Of a DNA stretch of 64,000 nt, positions 53,601 through 61,713 are shown in pieces. The position numbers and the translations under genes were made by a program. Each line of letters opens with the position of its first letter. Positions within the stretch are counted from its first letter, which is position 1. This DNA comes from Arthrobacter sp. MYb23 (GTDB lineage: Bacteria; Actinomycetota; Actinomycetes; Actinomycetales; Micrococcaceae): NCBI RefSeq assembly GCF_002979775.1, contig NZ_PCPR01000003.1, forward strand, positions 62,001 through 126,000, written 5' to 3'. Below the pieces are notes generated by a model. The model saw nothing but the letters and a program-made list of their open reading frames with translations, searched no databases and was not told the origin of the DNA.

Positions 53601-54248
53601 TTTGCCGGTGTGAACGCGGTTGCCGGGCCGGGCCGTTGGCTTTCCGTGACCGGCCCGTCCGGCGCGGGGAAGTCCACGCTCCTCTCGGTGCTGCTGGGAT
53701 TCCTGCCGCTGTCGGAAGGAACTGTGAAGCTCTCCGGCACGGCGGCGTGGTGCCCCCAGGAAGCACATCTCTTCGACTCCACTATCCGCGGTAACCTTCT
53801 GCTGAGCCGGCCGGCAGCAGCGAAGCCCGGCGAGGCCGAGATGCACAAGGCCCTGGCCGACGTCGGGCTTGACTCAGTGGTGAAAGAATTGCCGGACGGG
53901 CTCGACACCCGCATCGGGCCCGGCGGTTCTTTCCTCAGCGGTGGTGAACGCCAGCGCCTGGCCATGGCCAGGACGCTCCTGACCGGAGCATCCGTGTTAT
54001 TGCTTGACGAACCGACAGCGCATTTGGATGCAGGCTCGGCACGGGAAATGATGGCCATTCTCCGCAACGGCCTCAAGGACGTCACCGTAGTCCTGGTCAC
54101 TCACAACCCTGAGGACATTGACCCGGCAGATGTGCGGCTGGAGTTGCCCGGGGGACAAAGCTCCGGGGGAGAATCCTCCGTGGAGCCCGCTTCCGTGGAA
54201 TTCACGCAGGGCGCGGCGGAACTGGTGGGAAGGCCTACTCCTCAGTAG
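50655..54248 (+). CDS. cydDC: Fused CydDC thiol-exporting ABC transporter
   Basis: A 1197-aa single-chain version of CydD plus CydC, the heterodimeric exporter of glutathione or cysteine needed for bd-oxidase assembly. The first half has an ABC membrane domain (about 1-320) and NBD1 with Walker A DGDSGAGKST (near 387), a divergent signature LSPGELRRVALARG (near 478) and VLLLDEPTAHLD (near 501). The second half has a membrane domain (about 610-890) and NBD2 with GPSGAGKSTLL (near 1000), a canonical LSGGERQRLAMA (near 1094) and again VLLLDEPTAHLD. Two low-complexity linkers stand out: a six-residue repeat (323-352) and an acidic stretch around 920-950. In most Gram-positives these are two genes. 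It is the last gene of the cyd operon. Confidence 0.95.
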   Translation: MKPVFPSGPATRSALYAIGLMSALKALSLVLMAQAVAGMLAGLASGSGDWHNGLVWGAAGAVLRSLTVWGQGIASRRAALGVKEELRARLLRRSLSDAGSSPVAGMNDGGLAILATRGLDALDDYYTQYLPAIVNCATVPLLIGARILFADWVSAVVIVLTVPLVPLFMVLIGRHTEDTVREAQSTLRKLSGHILELAKGLPVLVGLGRATEQRAALEDLSEQYRTRTMGTLRTAFLSALALELIATISVAVVAVFIGVRLVHGDMALEAGLLALILAPDCYLPLRELGTAHHASDDGRAALETTNAVLDAPTHHRLQEGGPSSSGQVSSSGQASSTVQVFSTVQVSSSSPAGVAVSGLTVTYHGRSAPAVGPLSFTAGPARVTALDGDSGAGKSTVLGVLAGLIGQGPGASVAGTISGAAPGTVAWVPQHPVMATETVQAEIELYLEGYRGDTAEAVTRVLRKASAEHLATGNPAELSPGELRRVALARGLARVEAGATVLLLDEPTAHLDHYSASVVRRAIESLRGSVTVILVAHDAATRALADHVVAVGEQHRNSTPSAAGAGSSHGATTAVPAATVPSKDPAPKIDLPSAPSASSLQGLLRTLKPVRWKFAAAGVVAVLAALFAVALSGLSGWLIIRASEKPPILYLLGAIVGVRFFGIGRAVLRYCERLLTHDAVFAAMTSLRGALWASLSRRALSLRRLLQGGNVLGSIVDDVDTLRDLLPRVVLPPVTALGTGIAAILATAIVLPEALPAVVVAAVAGLLVAPTLAVLADKNAAKAEQKMRSVVLRGVAAALDARAELNANGVAEPVLSALRAKDRSATLSAQRSAWAEGLGQAAIVLACSIAALWAGALSAPAVLNGTVAPELAAVIVLMQLALVEPFGGIVSAVRQAPALAAVLGRVASSGALDTPGPTSLSGEQDSKEHGPIERHSNQQDLKEDDDGGARHLHDGPARAGLAARPGLELKDASAAWPGGPNVFAGVNAVAGPGRWLSVTGPSGAGKSTLLSVLLGFLPLSEGTVKLSGTAAWCPQEAHLFDSTIRGNLLLSRPAAAKPGEAEMHKALADVGLDSVVKELPDGLDTRIGPGGSFLSGGERQRLAMARTLLTGASVLLLDEPTAHLDAGSAREMMAILRNGLKDVTVVLVTHNPEDIDPADVRLELPGGQSSGGESSVEPASVEFTQGAAELVGRPTPQ
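51621..51710 (+). repeat. 18-bp tandem repeat in the cydDC linker
   Basis: Five 18-bp units starting at 51621, 51639, 51657, 51675 and 51693, beginning TCCAGC or TTCAGC and encoding SSSGQV, SSSGQA, SSTVQV, FSTVQV and SSSSPA. The first two units are almost identical, as are the third and fourth. It lies between the CydD-like membrane domain and its ATPase domain. Confidence 0.85.
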
Positions 54249-54257
54249 CCTGTTGGC

Positions 54258-55268
54258 ATGCCTTTCGAAACCTCCAGCCAAGACCTTCCTGATGACATTG
54301 CCACCGGGCTGAGCTGGCGGCCAGCCACCATGGACGACCTCGATAATTGGGCAGGGCTGATAGCCCGGACAGCCGCGGCCGAACATCCCGTCTGGTATGA
54401 GAAGCGAGGCGACCTGCTCCACGTCATGGAGTCCACCAAGAACCCGGCGGAGACAAGCACTCTCCTGGGCCTGGACTCCGACGGCGTGGCCCGCGCCTAC
54501 GGGCGCATCGTCAAGAACCCGGAGGGGGACAAAGCCACCGGAATGGCATGCGTGGACCCGGAATGGCAACAGCGTGGCATTGGTTCCGCGGTCCTGGTGT
54601 GGCAGGAAGGACAAGTTCGCAGCCGCTTCCAAGCCGACGCGGCTGCCGGCCACACCACGGCACCGCCCCGTCTCCGGATCCAGACGGAGGAACAACACGA
54701 GCATCAGGCGACGCTCCTGATGGGGCACGGCTACGGTGCTGTGCGCTGGTTCAACGAAATGCACCGCCCTCTTTCCCGCGAACTGCCCCAGGCGCCCCTG
54801 AGTGCAGGACTTGAGCTGAGGACGCTGGACCCCTCGCTCTTTGAACCCGTTCGCCTGGCCCATAACGATGCGTTCAGGGACCACTGGGGAAGCGAGCCAC
54901 GGGATGAAGAATCCTGGCGCTTCACTCTTGAGGAACCTACTGCCCGGCACGATCTCAGTGCGGTGGTCATCGATTCCGCAGCTGGGGAGGTGGCCGGATA
55001 TCAGCTCACCAGCTTCGATCCCGACTCCGCCGCGGAGCGCGGTTTCGCAGAAGGCTATACGGAGCTCCTGGGCGTGCGGCGTGCTTATCGCGGCCGGGGC
55101 ATAGCCCAAGCACTGCTCGCCGATGCCATGCAACGCTACGCTTCAGCGGGAATGGAGGTGGCGTCACTGGACGTGGACTCGGCCAACCCCACAGGGGCGC
55201 TGGAACTCTACCTTGGCATGGGCTACGCGCCCGTCAACCGCAGCATGACGTGGGAGAAGATGCTGTAG
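54258..55268 (+). CDS. Tandem GNAT-domain N-acetyltransferase
   Basis: A 336-aa protein with two GNAT folds. The N-terminal one has CVDPEWQQRGIGSAVLVWQ near residue 97, and the C-terminal one has GVRRAYRGRGIAQALLADAM near residue 272, followed by SANPTGALELYLGMGYAPVNR. The two-domain layout resembles mycothiol synthase (MshD) and related enzymes, but the sequence is not clearly MshD and the substrate is unknown. It starts 10 nt after cydDC, so it may be read through from the cyd operon. It is convergent with the DinB gene. Confidence 0.85.
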   Translation: MPFETSSQDLPDDIATGLSWRPATMDDLDNWAGLIARTAAAEHPVWYEKRGDLLHVMESTKNPAETSTLLGLDSDGVARAYGRIVKNPEGDKATGMACVDPEWQQRGIGSAVLVWQEGQVRSRFQADAAAGHTTAPPRLRIQTEEQHEHQATLLMGHGYGAVRWFNEMHRPLSRELPQAPLSAGLELRTLDPSLFEPVRLAHNDAFRDHWGSEPRDEESWRFTLEEPTARHDLSAVVIDSAAGEVAGYQLTSFDPDSAAERGFAEGYTELLGVRRAYRGRGIAQALLADAMQRYASAGMEVASLDVDSANPTGALELYLGMGYAPVNRSMTWEKML

Positions 55269-55273
55269 TTTCC

Positions 55274-55792
55274 CTAGCCGTCCACGTCATGAAGATGGTG
55301 AACAACATCGTGGAGGAAGTACTGGGAGAACGTCAGCACGGTAAAAGAGGATCCATTGCTTCGCGTCCCGGTGCGCTGCCAGTCATCCTCGGTGACCCGG
55401 GCGAAGGACTCCGCAATTTCCTTGCCCTCTGCCTCAAGTTCGTCGGCCACCGTTCGGGGATCCGCTGAAGCGTACCCGCCCTCGATCGCCGCCTGGTCCT
55501 GGTCCCAGTTGGCGAAGCGGGCGTCATCCTCTGTGAGCATCAGGTTCAGCCGCTGGTCGAACAGGCTGAAGACGTCGCGGACATGGCATGCGTACTCAAG
55601 ATTGGACCACGTATGGTCATTGGGGCGCGTGGACACGCCTTCCCTGCGCAGCACCGCCCGCCAGCGGGGAAGCATGTTCAGGACGGTGCCGGGCACCGTG
55701 GAAGGAGTCACTGTGGCGGGGTCGAAGCCGCACTCGGGGCAGGGCTCTGAGAGCACCCAGGTCCAGTCTTTTTCATCAGGGATGATCGGCAT
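55274..55792 (-). CDS. DinB-family protein
   Basis: A 172-aa protein of the DinB/YfiT-like four-helix metal-binding fold. The pattern includes WSNLEYACHVRDVFSLFDQRL (a helix carrying a His ligand), an SFARVTEDDWQRTG segment and a C-terminal FSQYFLHDVVHHLHDVDG with paired His residues. A similar short Cys (ECGFDP) near the start could be extra. Members include mycothiol-dependent maleylpyruvate isomerase and metal-dependent thiol transferases; the role here is unknown. The start is ATG at 55792, with TAGACT 6 nt upstream. Confidence 0.87.
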   Translation of the reverse strand: MPIIPDEKDWTWVLSEPCPECGFDPATVTPSTVPGTVLNMLPRWRAVLRREGVSTRPNDHTWSNLEYACHVRDVFSLFDQRLNLMLTEDDARFANWDQDQAAIEGGYASADPRTVADELEAEGKEIAESFARVTEDDWQRTGTRSNGSSFTVLTFSQYFLHDVVHHLHDVDG

Positions 55793-55798
55793 GCGGCC

Positions 55799-55804
55799 AG
55801 TCTA
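55799..55804 (-). promoter_or_regulatory. -10 element TAGACT of a probable leaderless DinB-gene transcript
   Basis: On the reverse strand TAGACT is followed by exactly 6 nt and then the ATG at 55792. The hexamer matches those before dnaE and the VOC gene at 30154. Confidence 0.45.
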
Positions 55805-55922
55805 AGCTGATCCGGCCCACACTCCTGTGCGGGCCCGGAAATATGGTGTCGTTTTCCGATTACGTACGCACCCTCCCGAGAGTAAAGTTCGTTCCGGGGG
55901 GAGAGCCGGAAAAGAGAAAACA

Positions 55923-56306
55923 ATGCTCAAGGATCAGCAGGTTGGTGCCGTCCTACCGGCACAGGACATAGCCCGGGCACGCGCGTACTACAGCGAAAAA
56001 CTCGGACTGGAACCCGAAAATCCGGACGACGACGACAACCTTCAGTACAAGTGCGGCGATGGAACTGGATTCTTCATCTATCAGACACCGAATGCAGGGA
56101 CGGCCAAGAACACACAGATCGGCTGGATGGTCAGTGACGTCAAAGCCGCCGTGCAGGAGCTCCGAGGCAAGGGAGTTGCGTTTGAAGACTACGACTTCCC
56201 TGGCTTGAAGACCGAGGACGGCGTCGCCACCATGCCGGACGGTAGCGCTGCGGCCTGGTTCCTGGACAGTGAGGGAAACATACTGAGCCTCAACCAAACC
56301 GGCTAG
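55923..56306 (+). CDS. VOC-family (glyoxalase-like) protein
   Basis: A 127-aa single-domain VOC protein: VGAVLPAQDIARARAYYSEKLGLEPENPD, DGTGFFIYQTPNAGTAKNTQIGWMV and the C-terminal AAWFLDSEGNILSLNQ with the conserved Glu. The substrate is unknown. ATG at 55923 is preferred; the frame extends to 55827 but the extension is Arg-rich and unlike the family. A terminator hairpin follows. Confidence 0.88.
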   Translation: MLKDQQVGAVLPAQDIARARAYYSEKLGLEPENPDDDDNLQYKCGDGTGFFIYQTPNAGTAKNTQIGWMVSDVKAAVQELRGKGVAFEDYDFPGLKTEDGVATMPDGSAAAWFLDSEGNILSLNQTG

Positions 56307-56337
56307 CCCATGCGGTGGCCTTAAGGCCACGGCAGCA

Positions 56338-56370
56338 CAAAGGCCGGCGGTCTGTAACCCCCGGCCTTTG
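56338..56370. terminator. Terminator between VOC and parC genes
   Basis: A perfect 10-bp stem, CAAAGGCCGG (56338-56347) with CCGGCCTTTG (56361-56370), and outer partial pairing. It lies between convergent genes, 32 bp after the VOC stop. Confidence 0.75.
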
Positions 56371-56396
56371 CTGTGCCTGTTCGAACGAGTCTGCGG

Positions 56397-58913
56397 CTAC
56401 TCTGTCGCGTCAGCCCACGCCATGCTCGGGCCGATCGCTTCCACGGGCTGGGACAGTGGAACCCCGGATCCATCCCTGCGGCCGTGTTCGTGCGGAAGTG
56501 CACGTGCCACGCCGGCAGCCGAGGACGCCTTGGCCGGACCGTGCCCGGCCCAAGCCAGGAGCAGAGTGTCCTCGCCCTTAAGGAATCGGTGGACCCGCAC
56601 GCCGCCAGTGGCCCGGCCCTTGGCGGGATACTCCTCGAAGGCGGTCACCTTCGCAGTTCCCGGCGCCGTTCCGGGCAGAGCACCGTTGGTTCCGGCGATA
56701 GTCACCACGACGGCGGCAGGATCGTCCGCGCGAACGGTACCGAAGTGGATCACTTCGTCGTCGGCGGCAAGCTTGATGCCGGCCATGCCACCGGCCGTGC
56801 GTCCCTGCGGGCGGACGTTCGATGCACTGAACCGAAGCAATTGGGCCTGCCGTGTCACGAAGACCAGATCAACGTTGTCCTCCTGCGCCGGTTCAACCGC
56901 GAGCACCGAGTCCTTGTCCTTCAGGGCAATGATTTCCCAGTCCTCACGGTTCAGCGGGTAATCCGGTTGGACACGCTTCACTACGCCCTGGAGCGTGCCA
57001 ATGGCGAGGACGGCGTCCAAAGGCACGAACGCCACCAAGGTTTCGCCCTTGAGTAAGGTGATGAAGTCCTTGGCGGGTACGCCGCCGGCAAGGTTGGGCA
57101 AGCCTGATACCGGTGGCAACACAGGCATGTCCATCACTTGGAGCCGCAGCATACGTCCCTGCGATGTCACCGCACCGATTTCGCCCCTGGCGGTGGTCTT
57201 CACCACGGAGCGGAACACATCATGCTTGGTACGGGGGCCCGCTTCGGCGAGCGGCTCCTGGTTGGATGTCCTGGCGATTTGGCCCGAAACGCTGAGCAGG
57301 GCCCAGCAGGGGTCGTCCGGAATTTCCAAGGGCAGCGCTGCGGCCTTGCCCTTGGGCCCGGGTACGGATGCCGCCAAGGCTGCAGCAACGGTGGGGGAGA
57401 CTGCTTCTGATTCCAGGAGCACAGTGCGCCGGGGCGTGCCGTACTTCTCAGCGACCACAGCCAACTCGCCGGAGACAAGATCGCGGAGCAACCCGTCCGA
57501 GGCAAGGATGGCTTCAAGGGCCTCAATTTCGCGGCGGAGTTCGTCCTGTTCCTTCTCCAGTTCAAGGCGCGAGTACTTGGTCAATTGCCGCAGGCGCAGT
57601 TCCAGGATGTAGTTGGCCTGGATTTCGGTGAGGTCATAGATGGACATAAGGCGTTCACGCGCAGCCGAGGCTTCGTCGGAGGAGCGAATGATCTGGATGA
57701 CTTCGTCGATGTCCACGATCGCGATCAGCAAGCCCTCCACCAGGTGGAGGCGGTCCTTCTTCTTGCCAAGGCGGAAAGAGGTGCGGCGCCGCACCACATT
57801 CAGGCGGTGTCCAACGTACACCTGGAGCAACTGCAGGAGACCCAACGTCTGCGGCTGGCCGTCCACCAAGGTGACGTTGTTGATGCCGAAGGAATCTTCC
57901 ATGGGCGAGTAGCGGTACAACTGTTGGAGCACGGCGGTGGGATTGAAACCGTTCTTCAACTCGATGACCAGGCGCAGGCCGTGATTACGGTCAGTAAGGT
58001 CAACCACATCGCTGATGCCGGTCAGTTTCTTGGCGTTGACTGCGTCCTTGATCTTCTCAATGACCTTTTCCGGACCCACCATGTAGGGAAGTTCGGTGAC
58101 CACCAGGCCAGTCCGGCGCGCGGACAACTGTTCCACCTCAACCTTTGCGCGGGTCTTGAAGGATCCCCGTCCCGTGGCATAGGCATCTCGAATCCCGTCC
58201 AGGCCTACGATCCGGCCACCCGTGGGAAGGTCCGGGCCTGGGATAAACCTCATGATCTCATCCAGCGTGGCAGCGGGGTTCGCGATCAGGTGGCGTGCAG
58301 CGGCGATGACCTCCACCAGGTTATGCGGAGGCATGTTGGTGGCCATGCCCACCGCGATGCCCGTGGTGCCGTTGACCAGCAGGTTGGGGAAAGCTGCCGG
58401 GAGGACATCGGGCTGCGTCAGTTGGTTGTCGTAGTTGGGGACGAAGTCCACAACGTCTTCGTCCAAGTGGTCCGTCATGGTCAGCGCGGCGGCCGCCAAA
58501 CGTGCCTCTGTGTAACGCGGAGCTGCCGGTCCGTCGTCGAGCGATCCAAAGTTGCCGTGGCCATCGATCAGCGGCAGGCGGAGCGAAAAGTCCTGCGCCA
58601 TGCGCACCATGGCGTCATAGATCGCGGTGTCGCCGTGCGGGTGGAGCTTGCCCATGACTTCGCCCACCACGCGCGCGCTCTTGACATGGCCGCGATCCGG
58701 GCGGAGGCCCATGTCGGACATCATGTACAGGATGCGCCGTTGAACGGGCTTTAAACCATCGCGTGCGTCCGGGAGCGCACGCGAATAAATCACCGAGTAG
58801 GCATACTCCAGGAAGGAGCCTTCCATCTCGGAAGTGACGTCGATGTCCACGATGTTCTCTGTGAAATCGCCAAGGGGCTCGGCTGTGCGTGCTGATTTTT
58901 GGCTGCGGGCCAT
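56397..58913 (-). CDS. parC: Type IIA DNA topoisomerase subunit A (topoisomerase IV ParC type)
   Basis: An 838-aa DNA-cleaving subunit. Tyr134 in [12 protein letters not shown] is the catalytic tyrosine. The quinolone-determining region reads [10 protein letters not shown], with Thr96 and Asp100 at the positions of E. coli GyrA Ser83 and Asp87. A coiled coil lies around 430-490 and beta-pinwheel blades follow to the C-terminus. No QRRGGKG-type GyrA box is visible in the C-terminal domain, which supports ParC rather than GyrA. Its partner is the parE at 42347-44455, about 12 kb away. ATG 58913 fits the family start. Confidence 0.93.
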   Translation of the reverse strand: MARSQKSARTAEPLGDFTENIVDIDVTSEMEGSFLEYAYSVIYSRALPDARDGLKPVQRRILYMMSDMGLRPDRGHVKSARVVGEVMGKLHPHGDTAIYDAMVRMAQDFSLRLPLIDGHGNFGSLDDGPAAPRYTEARLAAAALTMTDHLDEDVVDFVPNYDNQLTQPDVLPAAFPNLLVNGTTGIAVGMATNMPPHNLVEVIAAARHLIANPAATLDEIMRFIPGPDLPTGGRIVGLDGIRDAYATGRGSFKTRAKVEVEQLSARRTGLVVTELPYMVGPEKVIEKIKDAVNAKKLTGISDVVDLTDRNHGLRLVIELKNGFNPTAVLQQLYRYSPMEDSFGINNVTLVDGQPQTLGLLQLLQVYVGHRLNVVRRRTSFRLGKKKDRLHLVEGLLIAIVDIDEVIQIIRSSDEASAARERLMSIYDLTEIQANYILELRLRQLTKYSRLELEKEQDELRREIEALEAILASDGLLRDLVSGELAVVAEKYGTPRRTVLLESEAVSPTVAAALAASVPGPKGKAAALPLEIPDDPCWALLSVSGQIARTSNQEPLAEAGPRTKHDVFRSVVKTTARGEIGAVTSQGRMLRLQVMDMPVLPPVSGLPNLAGGVPAKDFITLLKGETLVAFVPLDAVLAIGTLQGVVKRVQPDYPLNREDWEIIALKDKDSVLAVEPAQEDNVDLVFVTRQAQLLRFSASNVRPQGRTAGGMAGIKLAADDEVIHFGTVRADDPAAVVVTIAGTNGALPGTAPGTAKVTAFEEYPAKGRATGGVRVHRFLKGEDTLLLAWAGHGPAKASSAAGVARALPHEHGRRDGSGVPLSQPVEAIGPSMAWADATE

Positions 58914-58956
58914 GGGGTCGGTAAATCCTTGAAAGTTGAACTGCGGATGTTTTAGC

Positions 58957-58962
58957 TAGGCT
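58957..58962 (+). promoter_or_regulatory. -10 element TAGGCT of a probable leaderless transcript
   Basis: TAGGCT is followed by exactly 6 nt and then the ATG at 58969. TTGAAC lies 15 bp upstream. The region 58957-58969 is also a 13-bp inverted repeat (TAGGCT-A-AGCCTA) that includes the first base of the start codon. Confidence 0.5.
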
Positions 58963-58968
58963 AAGCCT

Positions 58969-61656
58969 ATGGTGGATCAGCCCGGCGTCGGCATTTATCC
59001 GGAATATTGGGAGGCTGATGTCGTGCTGCGCGACGGCGGGACAGCCCACCTCCGTCCAATACGGCCCCAGGACGCCGACGCTTTGCAGGCGTTCCATGCC
59101 GGCCAGTCGCAGGCCTCCATCTACATGCGGTTCTTCTCCTTCAAGCCAAAGCTCTCCGGCAAGGAAGTCCGGCGCTTCACCGAAGTGGACCATATCAACC
59201 GCGTGGCGTTCGTGATTACCATCGGCGGCGAAATCATGGGGATCGGCCGCTACGACCGTCTGGACGATCCCACCGAGGCCGAGGTCGCGTTCAACATTTC
59301 CGACGCCCACCAAGGCCGTGGGATCGGTTCCATCCTCCTGGAGCATCTGGCCGTGGCCGCCCGGGAGAACGGCATCCGACGCTTTACCGCAGAGGTCCTC
59401 CCGGACAACCGGAAGATGCTGATGGTCTTTGCCGACGCCGGCTACGACCTCAAACGCCAATTCGATGACGGCGTCGTCAGCGTGGAATTCAACATCGATC
59501 CCACGGAGAAATCGCGGGCCGTCATGGAGTCACGCGAACACCGCGCGGAGGCGCGCAGCGTGCGCGACCTTTTGTCGCCGTCGTCGGTTGCGGTGATCGG
59601 AGCCAGCCGCAAGTGGGGCACCGTGGGTTACCAACTGCTGGAACACATCATTGAAGGCGGCTTCAAGGGGCCGGTTTATGCCGTCAACCCGGAAGCTTTC
59701 GAACTCGCCGGCATGATTTCCTTCGCAAAGTTGTCCGAGATCCCGGGACCGGTTCAGTTGGCCATCATCGCCGTCCCCTATGAAGAAGTACCCAAAGTAG
59801 TGGACGACTGCGCCGCCGCGGGCGTCAAGGGGATCGTGGTGGCCACGGCCGGGTTTGCCGACGACGGCGAGCGTGGACTTGCACGTCAGCATGAGCTGGT
59901 GCGGCGGGCCAGGGCGAACGGAATGCGCGTCATCGGCCCTGAGTCCCTTGGAATACTCAATACGCACCCTGCGGTGTCCTTGAACGCTTCCATGGCTCCC
60001 ACGATGCCGCCGAGGGGCAGCCTGGGCTTGTTCAGCCAGTCCGCTGCCGTGGGTGTGGCTGTCTATGCCGCAGCCAGCCGCCGTCGGCTCGGTCTGTCCT
60101 CGTTCCTCTCCGCAGGAAACCGTGCGGATGTATCCGGCAACGATGCCATGCAGTATTGGGAGGACGACGCCGATACTTCCGCCGTGGGCCTCTACCTCGA
60201 GTCAATCGGCAATCCCCGCAAATTCTCCCGGCTGGCGCGCAGGTTGTCCCGCAGCAAACCCGTGATCGTTGCCAAGTCCGACGTCACGGGCCTCAGCCTG
60301 CCGCCCGGGCACGAAGTCCGCACCACCCAGGCGCCGGCAGCGGCAGTGGACGCGATGATGCGCCAGGCCGGTGTGATCCGTGTTGAGACGATCGAACAAC
60401 TCATGGACATCGCCCAGATAGCGTCCTCGCAGGCGCTGCCCAAGGGCCCCGGCGTGGCCGTCTATTCGAATTCCGTGGCATTGGCCAAAGTGGTTGCCGA
60501 TGCTGCCGGGCCCTTCGGGCTGGATGTGAGCAAGCTGGTGACGGACCTTGAGCTCGACGCCGGTATGTCGCTGGCACTTCCGGCACTGAGGGCCAGCCTC
60601 CGGGAAAACCTCGCGGACGACTCCGTACACGCTGTGGTGGCGGCCCTTCTCCCGGCACGCGGGCTGACCGTGGAAGCGCTCGCCGGAGTCTTTGCCGAGT
60701 GCGCCGCCGAGGCTGGCAAGCCCGTTGTGGCGGCGTTCACGGGAATCCTGGATCCTTCTGTTCAGGTTGAGGGCATGGTTGGTGCGGCCGGCCATCCCGT
60801 TCTGCCGTGCTACTCAAATGCAGGTGCCGCGGTGGCTGCTCTTGCGGCGATCGTTCGTTACGCGCAGTGGCGTGACCGGGACCAGGGGCTCTTTGTGGAG
60901 CCCGGGGACTGCGACGTTGACGGCACCAGGGACATGCTGAGCGCGATGCTGGCCGGCGTTTCGGGTGAAAAGATCAGGAAGCTCGACGCCGGTGCTGCCG
61001 CGGCGCTGCTGTCAGGCTACGGGATCGATGTGGTGCCCACTCTGGGATTTGGTACCGCTGATGAGGCAGTGCAGGCCGCTGAGACCGTGGGATGGCCGGT
61101 GGTCCTCAAGACCACCGATCCCGCGCTGCGGCACCGACTGGACCTCGGCGGGGTGCGCCTGGATATCCAGGACGCCGAATCCCTGCGGCAAAACGTGGCC
61201 CAGATGCGCCGCGCCCTGGAGCCTTACGGATCGCCGTCACTCGAAGTACAGGCGATGGCGCCGGTGGGGCAAGCCTGCACCTTCCGCGCCATGGAGGACC
61301 CAATGTTGGGGCCGGTCTTGTCCTTTGGGCTGGCCGGCGATGCCGTGAACCTGCTGGACGACTGGGCACATCGGGTGCCGCCGCTGTCAGCCGCCGATCT
61401 CCATGACGTCATCCGTTCACCACGGGCATCCAGAAAGCTCTTCGGTTACCAAGGACTGCCCGCCGTTGATGTGGCGGCCCTGGAGGACATCGCGGCGCGG
61501 CTTGCCAAGCTCAAAGATGACCACCCCGGGATCGCACTGGTGGAGTTCAATCCCGTCCTGGCGGGTCCCTCAGGGGCCACCATCCTGGGGGCGGATGTGT
61601 GGATCGGCAACGCAGCGCAGCGCACGGACAGTGCCCGACGCGCCATGCGGGGTTAG
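58969..61656 (+). CDS. GNAT acetyltransferase fused to an NDP-forming acyl-CoA synthetase-like protein
   Basis: An 895-aa multidomain protein. It has an N-terminal GNAT domain (about 15-175) with NISDAHQGRGIGSILLEHL, a CoA-binding Rossmann domain starting LLSPSSVAVIGASRKWGTVGYQLLEH near 200, a succinyl-CoA-ligase-like domain (about 340-640, FSQSAAVGVAVYAAA) and a C-terminal ATP-grasp domain (about 665-890, GWPVVLKTTDPALRHRLDLGGV). The architecture is that of Pat/PatZ-type lysine acetyltransferases or fused acetate-CoA ligases. The GNAT here is at the N-terminus, unlike enterobacterial Pat. The ATG at 58969 is set by TAGGCT 6 nt upstream. It is divergent from parC. Confidence 0.92.
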   Translation: MVDQPGVGIYPEYWEADVVLRDGGTAHLRPIRPQDADALQAFHAGQSQASIYMRFFSFKPKLSGKEVRRFTEVDHINRVAFVITIGGEIMGIGRYDRLDDPTEAEVAFNISDAHQGRGIGSILLEHLAVAARENGIRRFTAEVLPDNRKMLMVFADAGYDLKRQFDDGVVSVEFNIDPTEKSRAVMESREHRAEARSVRDLLSPSSVAVIGASRKWGTVGYQLLEHIIEGGFKGPVYAVNPEAFELAGMISFAKLSEIPGPVQLAIIAVPYEEVPKVVDDCAAAGVKGIVVATAGFADDGERGLARQHELVRRARANGMRVIGPESLGILNTHPAVSLNASMAPTMPPRGSLGLFSQSAAVGVAVYAAASRRRLGLSSFLSAGNRADVSGNDAMQYWEDDADTSAVGLYLESIGNPRKFSRLARRLSRSKPVIVAKSDVTGLSLPPGHEVRTTQAPAAAVDAMMRQAGVIRVETIEQLMDIAQIASSQALPKGPGVAVYSNSVALAKVVADAAGPFGLDVSKLVTDLELDAGMSLALPALRASLRENLADDSVHAVVAALLPARGLTVEALAGVFAECAAEAGKPVVAAFTGILDPSVQVEGMVGAAGHPVLPCYSNAGAAVAALAAIVRYAQWRDRDQGLFVEPGDCDVDGTRDMLSAMLAGVSGEKIRKLDAGAAAALLSGYGIDVVPTLGFGTADEAVQAAETVGWPVVLKTTDPALRHRLDLGGVRLDIQDAESLRQNVAQMRRALEPYGSPSLEVQAMAPVGQACTFRAMEDPMLGPVLSFGLAGDAVNLLDDWAHRVPPLSAADLHDVIRSPRASRKLFGYQGLPAVDVAALEDIAARLAKLKDDHPGIALVEFNPVLAGPSGATILGADVWIGNAAQRTDSARRAMRG

Positions 61657-61713
61657 TCACAGGAGCGCACCTCACGGTTAGGTAGTCACCAACCGATCTG
61701 TGAAAATGGGGGA

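Noticed and set aside
57585..58754. Antisense open frame inside parC.
   Set aside because: It is the complement of conserved GyrA/ParC-family sequence with no independent start signal.
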